NCBI GenBank assembly: GCA_028382965.1
Contig: JAOEUK010000003.1
Span: 155,124 to 219,123, forward strand
Reading direction: 5' to 3'
Length of the DNA: 64,000 nt
Source of the DNA: Candidatus Puniceispirillum sp.
GTDB taxonomy: Bacteria > Pseudomonadota > Alphaproteobacteria > Puniceispirillales > Puniceispirillaceae
The translations under genes were made by a program, and so were the position numbers. Within the stretch, counting starts at the first letter, position 1. Every line of letters starts with the position of its first letter. Shown piece by piece: positions 19,164-26,254 of this stretch. The notes under the pieces were generated by a model. It was not told the origin of the DNA. It did not search any database and worked only from the letters and a program-made list of their open reading frames with translations.

Positions 19164-20485
19164 ATTATCTTTTTCTAGATGTTTATAAAGAAGCTCATTA
19201 CCGTATTTCAAAGGATACTGCTGGTGGGTATGGCACGTCAAATGATCTTGGCGATGGTATATTCGGTTCAGTAGCGTCAAGAGTTATTAAAAAATCAATA
19301 TTTTGGCCAAACCTATCTTTTGCCCAACTTTTGCAGCAGCTTGTCAGTCAAGGACATCATTGTAGATATAAAAGGGTTGGTGAAAACTGTGACATTCCTA
19401 TACTTGATGGCATTGATGCAATCCTTATTTGTAGTTCTATCGTTTGTTTTGAGACTGAAATCAAATGGCTAAATGCAATCAGCTCCTTCTTCTTAAAACC
19501 AATAATAATGTGCGGCACTTTCATTAGTAAAACGCCTTTAACATTGCCAGATAATTGTATAATTTTGAGTGGAAATTATGAGCTTATAGATCTCAAAATC
19601 TTCCAAGACCCATCGTTAATCTTTGGTTTAAAGGATAATGAATTAGTTTTTGGAAAAGATACGGATGCGGCTAATCAATTGGTAACTATTAGGTGGGGGG
19701 AAAATGGTCTTCCTATCCCAAAAAACGCTCTTATTAGCGGCCAAAAGGCATTTTTACCTGTAATTTTTAATAGGGGATGCCCATATTCATGCTCGGAGTA
19801 TTGCACTTACCCTACTACTCAAGGCCGTAAAGTATTTTCACCGTCCATTGATAATACCATTAAAAATTTAAAAGAACTGGCAAGTTTGTACCCTGGTGCA
19901 CATGTCGTCTTCCGTGACCCTGTATTTTCAATTGACATAAAACAGGCCAAAGATCTTTTGGGTGAGATTGTAAATTCGGATCTTGACCTCGAATTCAGCG
20001 CAGAGCTACACCTAAGAAATCTTGATGAAGAATTTATTAAACTCGCATCAAAGGCTAAGTTCACTACGCTAAAGTTTGGAATTGAGTCGGCGTTTGAGCA
20101 TATCAGGAAATCAGTTAAAAGAATATCTGTTGATAATGACGAACAATTTCACAAAATATCCTTATTAAAGCGAAATAATATAAAATCAGTTGGTATGTTT
20201 ATATTGGCACAGCCCAGTGACACTTACGAAACATGTATAGGAACTATAGAATACTCCAAAGCCTTGAGCTTAAACATCGCACAATACTCTGTTTTTACGC
20301 CATACCCCGGAACAGCAACTTATAAATTCATGGAATCAGAGATTACAGCAAAACAGTTTGAAAATTTTAACCAATATCAACTTGTTTATCAGCACAAAAC
20401 TCTCTCTCAAAAACAAGTCCGTCAATTGTTGGAAAAAGCCTACATGTCATTTGCGCTATCTCGGGCTGCAAAATTTTGGACTTAA
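19160..20485 (+). CDS. Radical SAM protein with N-terminal B12-binding-like region and CX3CX3C cluster motif
   Basis: This 441-residue protein starts at TTG 19160, with AGGGG eight bases upstream and coupling to the previous gene. The N-terminal ~190 residues have Rossmann-like strands (DAILICSSIV, PIIMCGTF), like cobalamin-binding B12-radical SAM proteins, but no DxHxxG cobalamin ligand motif. The radical SAM barrel follows. Its cysteines read RGCPYSCSEYCTYP, i.e. CX3CX3C, not the usual CX3CX2C. IESAFEHIRKSV and YTPYPG-like segments fit the B12-binding subfamily. The reaction is unknown; a sugar or lipid modification is suggested by its location beside the GtrA-like gene. Confidence 0.8.
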   Translation: MNYLFLDVYKEAHYRISKDTAGGYGTSNDLGDGIFGSVASRVIKKSIFWPNLSFAQLLQQLVSQGHHCRYKRVGENCDIPILDGIDAILICSSIVCFETEIKWLNAISSFFLKPIIMCGTFISKTPLTLPDNCIILSGNYELIDLKIFQDPSLIFGLKDNELVFGKDTDAANQLVTIRWGENGLPIPKNALISGQKAFLPVIFNRGCPYSCSEYCTYPTTQGRKVFSPSIDNTIKNLKELASLYPGAHVVFRDPVFSIDIKQAKDLLGEIVNSDLDLEFSAELHLRNLDEEFIKLASKAKFTTLKFGIESAFEHIRKSVKRISVDNDEQFHKISLLKRNNIKSVGMFILAQPSDTYETCIGTIEYSKALSLNIAQYSVFTPYPGTATYKFMESEITAKQFENFNQYQLVYQHKTLSQKQVRQLLEKAYMSFALSRAAKFWT

Positions 20486-20850
20486 TTAAAACGTTTTTTA
20501 GATACAGTTTAGTTGGTTCAGTCGGCGTCATTATTCACGTGTCTATAATTGGAGCGTTCACAAGCTTCTTGAACATGCCGACAGTCGGCTATGTGGTAGG
20601 TTTTATTATAAGCAATCAATGGTCATACTATTTTAATAGTGGATTTACCTTTTCTTCAAACAGAAGTACTCAAAGATTTTTAAGATACTGGGTTGTTGTC
20701 GCGTTCTCATTGCTTATATCCACTATTTTGTTCAAGATTTTGTATTTTCAGCTATCAATTTATGCGCTTTTAGTTTGTCTACCCTTAGGAATATTTTCTC
20801 AGTTTTTTGGACATCATTTTTTCACTTACAGAACCAAAATAAAATCCTAA
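20476..20850 (+). CDS. GtrA-like family membrane protein
   Basis: The 124-residue protein has four predicted transmembrane helices (about residues 8-30, 34-52, 68-86 and 94-112). The GtrA-family pattern runs RYSLVGSVGVIIHV near the N-terminus, NQWSYYFNSGFTFSSN in the middle and FFTYR at the end. GtrA proteins are thought to help flip undecaprenyl-linked sugars. It starts at TTG 20476, inside the end of the radical SAM gene (10-base overlap), so translation is coupled. It closes the plus-strand surface-sugar operon. Confidence 0.85.
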   Translation: MDLIKTFFRYSLVGSVGVIIHVSIIGAFTSFLNMPTVGYVVGFIISNQWSYYFNSGFTFSSNRSTQRFLRYWVVVAFSLLISTILFKILYFQLSIYALLVCLPLGIFSQFFGHHFFTYRTKIKS

Positions 20851-20910
20851 AAGTTCCTGTGCATGTTGCAAACGATTTTATCTGGTCACTGCCCTCAGCA
20901 TCATAATTAA

Positions 20911-21507
20911 CGATACAAAACTAAGGTAGCCACTCACGAGTGGGAGCTGATGCGGTCTTCCAACCCAGTCAACTTCATAAAGATGCCTCCAACCTCAAAG
21001 CCAAGGGAACGAAGGTTGAATAAAGGCGAGTATGGGCGTCTGGAGCAAGCGTCCCAGCTAACTCTCAATCCTCACATATGGTCCATCGTTGTCTTTGCTA
21101 TTGAAACAAGGATGAGGTGCAGTGAAATCCTTGGTCTGACTTGGGATAACACAAGCCTAGAGCGACAGATTGTTTATCTACCATTAACCAAGAATGGAAC
21201 CAGCAGAGAAGTTCCTCTATCAAAGAAGGCAGTCCAAGTCTTGAGCAACCAGAGGTCACGACAGGACACCCCTATTCCATTCCCTGTTAATGCTAACGCC
21301 TTCAGGTTAGCTTGGGAGCGTTTGAGGAAACGTGCTGACTTGTGTGACCTTCGGTTCCACGACCTTCGTCATGAAGCCATCAGAAGATTCTTTGAAATGG
21401 TGTTAAGTGTTCCTGAGGTGGTAGTGATATCAGGTCATAAGGACGCCAGGATGCTCTTTAGATAAACTCATCTAAGAGCCAAAAACATTATCGTTAAACT
21501 TGGTTAA
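20911..21507 (+). pseudogene. Tyrosine-recombinase (phage/island integrase) remnant with catalytic Tyr codon mutated to stop
   Basis: The frame encodes the catalytic core: first arginine in ETRMRCSEILGL, the lysine beta-hairpin LPLTKNGTSREVPL, the HDLRH box and the SGHKD box. The nucleophile tyrosine should follow as RYTHL, but the codon there is TAA (21463-21465). The frame continues after it as THLRAKNIIVKLG to a stop at 21507. The N-terminal SAM-like DNA-binding domain is also missing, with an in-frame TAA at 20908. This is therefore a dead fragment. Its place between the sugar locus and a repeat-bounded module suggests it once mobilised this segment. Confidence 0.82.
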
Positions 21508-21516
21508 AAAGACTTA

Positions 21517-21532
21517 TGGCACGACACTTGCC
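21517..21532 (+). promoter_or_regulatory. Sigma-54-type promoter sequence without an obvious gene
   Basis: TGGCACG-ACAC-TTGCC has GG (21518-21519) and GC (21530-21531) exactly 10 bases apart and an almost perfect -24/-12 consensus. No plausible coding region follows on this strand; the next gene is the opposite-strand lysR. A 9-bp inverted repeat lies about 95 bases downstream. It could start a small RNA, or be chance or relic sequence behind the integrase remnant. Confidence 0.5.
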
Positions 21533-21624
21533 TATATGAAAGGGAAGAACCTAAATGCCAAATAAGTGACGCTTTAGTAGAGGTGTCCCTCCCTTAAGAC
21601 TTGCCCTTGCTGGTTTATACTGGT

Positions 21625-21677
21625 GGGGGTATTTCTTTGGTAAAATTGGTTCCATACTCCAACAAACTAATACCCCC
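21625..21677. repeat. 9-bp perfect inverted repeat (possible RNA hairpin or recombination site)
   Basis: GGGGGTATT (21625-21633) and AATACCCCC (21669-21677) are perfect complements around a 35-base loop. It sits just before the first copy of the 37-bp repeat and downstream of the orphan sigma-54-like element. It could be the hairpin of a small RNA or part of a recombination site. No T-run follows, so it is not a good intrinsic terminator. Confidence 0.55.
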
Positions 21678-21682
21678 TTACC

Positions 21683-21719
21683 CATCGTAATCTCACGACT
21701 TCAAAAAAGGGACTAAAGG
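21683..21719 (+). repeat. Dispersed ~37-bp repeat, copy A
   Basis: The 37-base segment has the core ACTTCAAAAAAGGGACTAAAGG. Copy B at 24447 matches it at 32 of 37 positions, and copy C at 25283 shares the AATCT, ACTTCAAAAAAG and ACTAA blocks. It lies immediately after the lysR stop region and follows the integrase remnant, so an att-like or cassette-boundary role is possible. Confidence 0.65.
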
Positions 21720-21768
21720 GTCGGGTTGTTGTTGTTGTTCTCTGTTTGGTTTGAAAAACTAAGATAAC

Positions 21769-22656
21769 CTAGTTCAAACGGTCATAGAGCAAATCAATAA
21801 ATTTCCTGACTTTTAGCGGCAAAAACCTTTTGTCGGGGTAAATTGCGTAAATAGCTCGTTCTGGCAAACACTCAATTTTACAAAGTAATCGGATTAACGC
21901 CCCACTTTCTATATGATTTTCCACTGCGAAAGCTGGAAGTCTTGCAAAACCAATGCCTTTTAATGTGCTCTCGACCAACATTGCTAGGCTGTTCGTATAA
22001 ATAGCGGGCGCAAGGCTGACTGAACCCTCTCGTCCACTATTTCCTTTATAGTTCAGAGTATTTCCAAGTGGACTGTTGGTGTATTGAACGAACGGCAGCT
22101 TTCGTAGGTCATCGGGACTTGATGGATTACCGTATTGGTTTATAAAATCTTTGCTTGCACATATGTGGGACGGAAAATCACAGAGCCGCTTCGCAACAAG
22201 GCCAGAGTCTTCGAGAACACCAATGCGAATGACAAGATCATAACCCTCTTCGATTAAGTGCACTCGTTTATCGTCAAACTCGATATCAAGAATGACATCT
22301 GGATAAAGACGCGCGTAATCAGCAATTGGAGAAACAAGAAACCGTTCTCCAAAAGCCATTGGAGCGTTGATCTTCAATTTTCCTGACGGTTTCTCTTTTC
22401 CCTTCCCTAATTGTTCCAAACAACTTGAAACCTCGCCCTCGCTTCGGTTGAGAGCGTCAACCAAATCCCTCCCAGCCTCTGTTACGGCAACAGAGCGAGT
22501 GGTTCGATGGAGTAGCAGCAAACCCAAACGCTGCTCTAAAGACTTTACCTGCCTACTCACAGCTGCACTTGAAACATCGAGCGCAGCTGCTGCCTTGGTA
22601 AAACTCTGATGTTTTGCAACTTCACGAAACATTTCAAATCCATTGGAATAAATCAT
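21769..22656 (-). CDS. LysR-family transcriptional regulator
   Basis: This 295-residue protein has the N-terminal winged helix-turn-helix (FREVAKHQSFTKAAAALDVSS, residues ~10-30, then SLEQRLGLLLLHRTTR). A LysR substrate-binding domain follows, with the PSGKLKINAPMAFG linker region typical of the AaeR/YafC-like subgroup. It is transcribed divergently from the mini-CDGSH-like/DoxX/hydroquinone-reductase genes across a 118-bp gap that contains an inverted repeat, the usual layout for a LysR regulator and its target. The expected signal is a quinone or electrophile, inferred from the target genes. Confidence 0.92.
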   Translation of the reverse strand: MIYSNGFEMFREVAKHQSFTKAAAALDVSSAAVSRQVKSLEQRLGLLLLHRTTRSVAVTEAGRDLVDALNRSEGEVSSCLEQLGKGKEKPSGKLKINAPMAFGERFLVSPIADYARLYPDVILDIEFDDKRVHLIEEGYDLVIRIGVLEDSGLVAKRLCDFPSHICASKDFINQYGNPSSPDDLRKLPFVQYTNSPLGNTLNYKGNSGREGSVSLAPAIYTNSLAMLVESTLKGIGFARLPAFAVENHIESGALIRLLCKIECLPERAIYAIYPDKRFLPLKVRKFIDLLYDRLN

Positions 22657-22673
22657 AAATTAGTAACCTAGCG

Positions 22674-22703
22674 TTAATAGTTTTATTACAATTCATCTAT
22701 TAA
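22674..22703. promoter_or_regulatory. Inverted repeat in the divergent lysR promoter region (candidate LysR operator)
   Basis: TTAATAG (22674-22680) and CTATTAA (22697-22703) form a perfect 7-bp inverted repeat with a 16-base spacer. It lies 18 bp from the lysR start and 72 bp before the small ORF at 22775. The size and position suit a LysR-type recognition and activation region, but AT-rich repeats also occur by chance. Confidence 0.45.
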
Positions 22704-22774
22704 TACATTTTTGTAGATAGTTTATATAGAGTGCTATTGGAATTAGGCAAATCAGAAACAAAGGAATTAAAACA

Positions 22775-22903
22775 ATGAGTGAAGCACCTAAATGTGGATG
22801 TGGAAGGTCGCCAACAGGAAATTGCATTGGCTGGCACGCCCTTTCCGAAGAAAATTATCAAAAGAAAAAAGCTGAATATGAAGCAAAAAAAGCTAACAAG
22901 TAG
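22775..22903 (+). CDS. 42-residue Cys-rich protein with CDGSH-like metal-binding pattern
   Basis: ATG 22775 is preceded by AAGGA (9 bases). The protein is 42 residues: a Cys/Gly-rich head with CGCGRSPTGNCIGWH (residues 7-21) and a Lys/Glu-rich helical tail ending EAKKANK. The pattern CxC-x7-CxGxH closely resembles the [2Fe-2S] CDGSH signature CxC-x8-CDGxH, with the third cysteine one residue closer. A small iron-sulfur or zinc protein is therefore plausible. It is the first gene of the DoxX/hydroquinone-reductase operon. I see no other domain, and the function is inferred. Confidence 0.75.
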   Translation: MSEAPKCGCGRSPTGNCIGWHALSEENYQKKKAEYEAKKANK

Positions 22904-22958
22904 TGTAACCCGGGCGGTAGAGATGTTCTACCGCTCGTGACTCAAAATAGAGGTGCCC

Positions 22959-23369
22959 ATGATGATAAACATTGATCAATTTATTATAAATAACTCAAAG
23001 CTTATTGCTCCTGCCGGAAGACTTTTGATCGCATTCATGTTTTTCATGTCTGGATTAAACAAAATGAATAATTATAACAACACCGCGGGGTGGATGGACG
23101 CTATGGGTGTTCCCGGTAATCTTCTACCTTTTGTCATTGCATTAGAAGTGCTTGGTGGCGCAGCGATAATGATTGGTTGGCAAACCCGAATTGTTGCCGT
23201 TCTTTTTGCTGGCTTTAGTGTCGTATCTGCAGCCATTTTTCATGCTGATTTCTCAGATCAAAATCAAATGATCCATTTCATGAAAAATATTTCAATTGCC
23301 GGAGGCTTCCTGTTTCTCATTGTCCATGGTGCTGGAAACTACTCTTTGGACAAACTTGGAAAAGCCTGA
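22959..23369 (+). CDS. DoxX family membrane protein
   Basis: This ~136-residue protein has four hydrophobic helices and the DoxX/DoxD-type signature: GRLLIAFMFFMSGLNKM near the N-terminus and a LEVLGGAAIMIGW segment in the middle. I prefer ATG 22959, which has AGAGGTG upstream, over the in-frame GTG at 22953. DoxX proteins are linked to quinone redox and oxidative stress. It lies between the mini-CDGSH-like gene and the glutathionyl-hydroquinone reductase, 48 bases before the latter, so the three form an operon. Confidence 0.88.
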   Translation: MMINIDQFIINNSKLIAPAGRLLIAFMFFMSGLNKMNNYNNTAGWMDAMGVPGNLLPFVIALEVLGGAAIMIGWQTRIVAVLFAGFSVVSAAIFHADFSDQNQMIHFMKNISIAGGFLFLIVHGAGNYSLDKLGKA

Positions 23370-23417
23370 ACCAAACTCTTATTCTAATTCAATCAAAAAC
23401 TGAGAAGGACGAACATC

Positions 23418-24398
23418 ATGGGACTACTTCGGGACGGTCGCTGGGTAGACCAGTGGTACAACACCAAAGAATCCGAGGGTCAGTTTGTTCGAACTTCCCC
23501 CCAATTTCGAAACTGGATTACATCTGATGGGTCAGCGGGGCCAAGCGGGGATGCGGGGTTTAAAGCTGAATCAAATCGCTATCACCTCTACGTTTCTTTG
23601 GCTTGTCCTTGGGCACACCGCACATTAATTTTTCGTGAGTTAAAGGGCCTTGAAAGAATGATTTCAGTCTCAGTTGTTCATTGGCACATGGCAGAAAGTG
23701 GTTGGACATTCAAAGCTGGCGAGGGAGTAGTGCAAGATACAATAAATGGTGCTGAAAACCTGCACCAAATTTACACATCCGCTGACGCCAATTATTCCGG
23801 CAGGGTTACTGTTCCAGTTTTATGGGACCAGAAGACCAAAACCATTGTTTCAAATGAATCGTCCGAAATAATTCGGATGTTCAACAGCGCATTTAACGAA
23901 ATAGGTGCTCACCCCACTGACTATTACCCTGAGAATTTACGTGCTGAAATTGATAAATTGAACGCTGTAATTTATAGCGCGATTAATAATGGTGTTTATA
24001 AAGCTGGGTTTGCCACCACTCAAAAAGCCTACGAAGATGCCATTGATCCATTGTTTGAAACATTAGATTGGTTAGACACACACCTCTCAAAACGTCGGTA
24101 TTTAACTGGAGATCAAATAACCGAGGCTGACTGGCGGCTGTTCACAACATTGGTTAGGTTCGACCCAGTTTACGTTGGTCACTTCAAATGCAACTTGCGG
24201 AGAATAGCTGACTATTCAAATTTAATTGGATATGTCCGTGACCTTTATCAGCAGCCGGGCATAAATGGCACTGTAAACATGAAACATATAAAGCATCATT
24301 ATTACGGAAGCCACGAAACAGTAAACCCAACAAGAATTGTACCTCTAGGACCAGCTATTGATTATTCTCTGTCACACAACAGATTAGAAATCAGGTGA
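23418..24398 (+). CDS. Glutathionyl-hydroquinone reductase (YqjG/PcpF-type glutathione transferase)
   Basis: The 326-residue Xi-class glutathione transferase has the catalytic cysteine in SLACPWAHRT (residue ~60) and the N-terminal GRWVDQWYNTKESEG. The C-terminal helical domain (ITEADWRLFTTLVRFD) and the HIKHHYYGSH tail are diagnostic of this family. It reduces glutathionyl-hydroquinones, releasing hydroquinone and glutathione disulfide. It ends the LysR-controlled operon, so the module probably handles quinone or electrophile stress. Confidence 0.93.
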   Translation: MGLLRDGRWVDQWYNTKESEGQFVRTSPQFRNWITSDGSAGPSGDAGFKAESNRYHLYVSLACPWAHRTLIFRELKGLERMISVSVVHWHMAESGWTFKAGEGVVQDTINGAENLHQIYTSADANYSGRVTVPVLWDQKTKTIVSNESSEIIRMFNSAFNEIGAHPTDYYPENLRAEIDKLNAVIYSAINNGVYKAGFATTQKAYEDAIDPLFETLDWLDTHLSKRRYLTGDQITEADWRLFTTLVRFDPVYVGHFKCNLRRIADYSNLIGYVRDLYQQPGINGTVNMKHIKHHYYGSHETVNPTRIVPLGPAIDYSLSHNRLEIR

Positions 24399-24446
24399 TT
24401 TATGACCGAATAGAAATCCTACTTAAGAAATCAGAGACTCAGCACT

Positions 24447-24483
24447 CATCATAATCTCACAATTTCAAAAAAGGGGCTAGAGG
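24447..24483 (+). repeat. Dispersed ~37-bp repeat, copy B
   Basis: This copy matches copy A at 32 of 37 positions, including TAATCTCAC and TTCAAAAAAGGG. It sits 49 bp after the hydroquinone reductase stop. Copies A and B therefore bracket the whole lysR-to-reductase module as direct repeats about 2.76 kb apart. Confidence 0.65.
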
Positions 24484-24542
24484 ATGGGGCTTTGTTATTG
24501 GATTGAGCTATTAAAAAACCGATTGCGCAAATTGTGTGTAAC

Positions 24543-24578
24543 TGCGGACAAAAGGCAACTGGTGCGTTGTTGTCCGCA
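24543..24578 (+). terminator. Intrinsic terminator after the hydroquinone reductase gene
   Basis: TGCGGACAA (24543-24551) and TTGTCCGCA (24570-24578) form a perfect 9-bp stem with an 18-base loop, followed by TATTTTT. It lies between the plus-strand operon and the minus-strand outer-membrane gene, so it could stop both. Confidence 0.7.
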
Positions 24579-24594
24579 TATTTTTACACTGTTG

Positions 24595-25145
24595 TTAGAG
24601 ACGATATTTTATGCCAATGCTCATATCAGTGACATTCGACGTGCCATAGGTTACGCGATCATAACCAGTAACAACAGCAATGGTCTCGGTCAGCTTATAT
24701 TCTACACCAATTCCATACAGGACATCAGTACTATCATCTTTTGTGTCAGACTCCGACTTCCAAGAGTGGTAGCCAACTTTGACGAATGCTCTAAAGTCAT
24801 CTGTTAGATCAGTACCCGCTTTGGCTGCAATGCCCATGGTTGACAATTTAACTGTATCGGTGATGCCACGAAACGTACTCTTGCCGTGGTTTGCGTAAAA
24901 GCCTTCGATTGCAAAGGTTTCATTTAAATCCATACCGACAAAGAGCGACATAGTGGTCACGTCGGGATCATGAATGGCAGCAGCAGCAGCACTAGTAAAA
25001 CTTAAGTTTTGCTTTGCTTTGCCAACACTAATTCCAACATACATGTCAGAGCCAGTTTTCTCAGATGTATGATTATCTGCTTGTGCTGTTGCGCACAAAG
25101 GGAACAGCGCTGCGGTTGTTATTGCCGTCAGGAGTTTTTTTTCAT
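24595..25145 (-). pseudogene. Outer-membrane beta-barrel protein frameshifted in a poly-A tract of the signal peptide
   Basis: The body (24595-25098, 167 residues) is a small OmpA/OmpW-type beta-barrel, with alternating strands such as MYVGISVG and VLYGIGVEYKL and a C-terminal MSIGIKYRL ending in the usual aromatic-X-hydrophobic. The only good start is ATG 25145, but an A8 run follows (25135-25142) and shifts the frame into a stop. With nine or six A the frame reads MKK(K)LLTAITTAALFPLCATAQA, a perfect signal peptide. A C7 tract lies ~60 bp upstream (25204-25210). It could be a pseudogene, a phase-variable gene in the off state, or a sequencing error. Confidence 0.75.
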
Positions 25146-25282
25146 AAGGTGCCTCTTGTAATTTTTAAACTAATTGGCCAAGCATAGGTAGAGTTTTGCC
25201 ACTCCCCCCCAAGTATTAAACCGGTTGGTTCTTATGCTAGTCTTAGCAAGAAATCAAGGGGACGTTCCGATAACACTGTCCT

Positions 25283-25319
25283 TTTGAAATCTAACAACTT
25301 CAAAAAAGCTGACTAATGG
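25283..25319 (+). repeat. Dispersed ~37-bp repeat, copy C (diverged)
   Basis: It shares AAATCTAACAACTTCAAAAAAG and then GACTAA with copy A, with a one-base length difference and weaker flanks. It lies beyond the outer-membrane gene, so each of two gene blocks is bounded by a copy. Confidence 0.55.
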
Positions 25320-25426
25320 AACAGTTATTTGTAGAGTAAAACTAATGGATCAGCTGTCTTTAAGTTAAGTTAGTGGAAGAAAGGCCAAAGGATAAACCTC
25401 TAGCCTTAACATCACAGGAGAATTTC

Positions 25427-25603
25427 ATGGCAAACACCGTGGCAAATAAAGCCAGCCTCTATATCGTCGATCCTGATCGTAAGGGGGCGGCTCCGAGTAA
25501 ACCAAAGGATGCGGCAGACAATGAAAACCAAAAGGCTTATTACACCCGTAAGTACATGGAAATCCACGCTACCCCAATGAAAAAGAAGGAGCCAGAGGAT
25601 TAA
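25427..25603 (+). CDS. 58-residue hypothetical protein
   Basis: ATG 25427 has AGGAG seven bases upstream, so the longer in-frame extension from 25373 is rejected. The 58-residue product has no membrane helix or cysteine. It is rich in Lys, Asp and Asn, with a NQKAYYTRKYMEIHA helix near the middle and a charged KKKEPED tail. It stands alone and is followed by a hairpin terminator. I do not recognise the family; the strong ribosome site is the main evidence that it is real. Confidence 0.6.
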   Translation: MANTVANKASLYIVDPDRKGAAPSKPKDAADNENQKAYYTRKYMEIHATPMKKKEPED

Positions 25604-25688
25604 CCTCTAACCCAACTAAACATGTGAGTAATACCCTACTCATCATAAGAATACCCTAGCACCCAAGCCCCCACTTGCAAAGACAAGT

Positions 25689-25713
25689 AAAGACACTCCT
25701 TTGTTGTCTTTTT
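25689..25713 (+). terminator. Candidate terminator after the 58-residue gene
   Basis: AAAGACA (25689-25695) pairs with TGTCTTT (25705-25711), and the T-run continues to 25713. An alternative longer pairing with the preceding AAAGACAA is possible. The stem is AT-rich, so confidence is moderate. Confidence 0.5.
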
Positions 25714-25872
25714 ATGGCCCCAGTATTCAGAGGAAAGCTTGGGTTTACTAAAGGGGGCTAAATGCTCTTCTTCTTGTATTTCTTCTTTGTCTTTTAATTG
25801 TATCATTTGCTCTCCTTAATTGGTTGCAAAATGGCTATGGGGCATCTCGCCAGCCTCACAAGCCTGAAAATG

Positions 25873-25903
25873 AAAAACCCCCAAAAGCCTGTGCCTCTAG
25901 GGG
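25873..25903 (-). terminator. Strong intrinsic terminator on the minus strand
   Basis: Read on the minus strand, CCCCTAGAGGC, loop ACAG, GCTTTTGGGGG and TTTTT form an 11-bp stem (some G-T pairs), a 4-base loop and a U-run. The only upstream minus-strand gene is tRNA-Met, 445 nt away, so an unrecognised RNA may end here. Confidence 0.65.
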
Positions 25904-26226
25904 TGCGAGATAAGATAATATTTAAGTGCGTTAATGAAGCAGGGTAAAAACCAAGTTTGCCTCTACTTCTACTACGGTGCGGTATAACTACTGCATAAGT
26001 GGAAAGAGCTGAAAGCCACCTCCTATGCACAGGACATACATAACTTCAGTAATGGGTGTTTGGATGGTCCCTACCTCGATGGATATTAACGCCAATGCAG
26101 AGGTGACTCATTACATAAGCAACCCCTAAGTGAAATTGTTGTCGATCACTTCCCGCTTCCGTTAACGAAGGCTAACTTTGGTCCCAATAAAAATCTGATA
26201 ATGCGCGTGTTTTTTGTCACTCTTCT

Positions 26227-26254
26227 GTCACTCTTGGGGCACTTTTAGAGTGAC
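26227..26254. repeat. 8-bp perfect inverted repeat with an extra half-copy
   Basis: GTCACTCT (26227-26234) and AGAGTGAC (26247-26254) are perfect complements with a 12-base loop. A further GTCACTCTT lies 11 bases upstream (26216). It may be an operator or RNA structure between tRNA-Met and the terminator at 25873. Confidence 0.5.

Noticed and set aside
25803..26030. Minus-strand 75-codon frame
   Set aside because: It runs through a strong terminator hairpin, has no ribosome site and no family resemblance.
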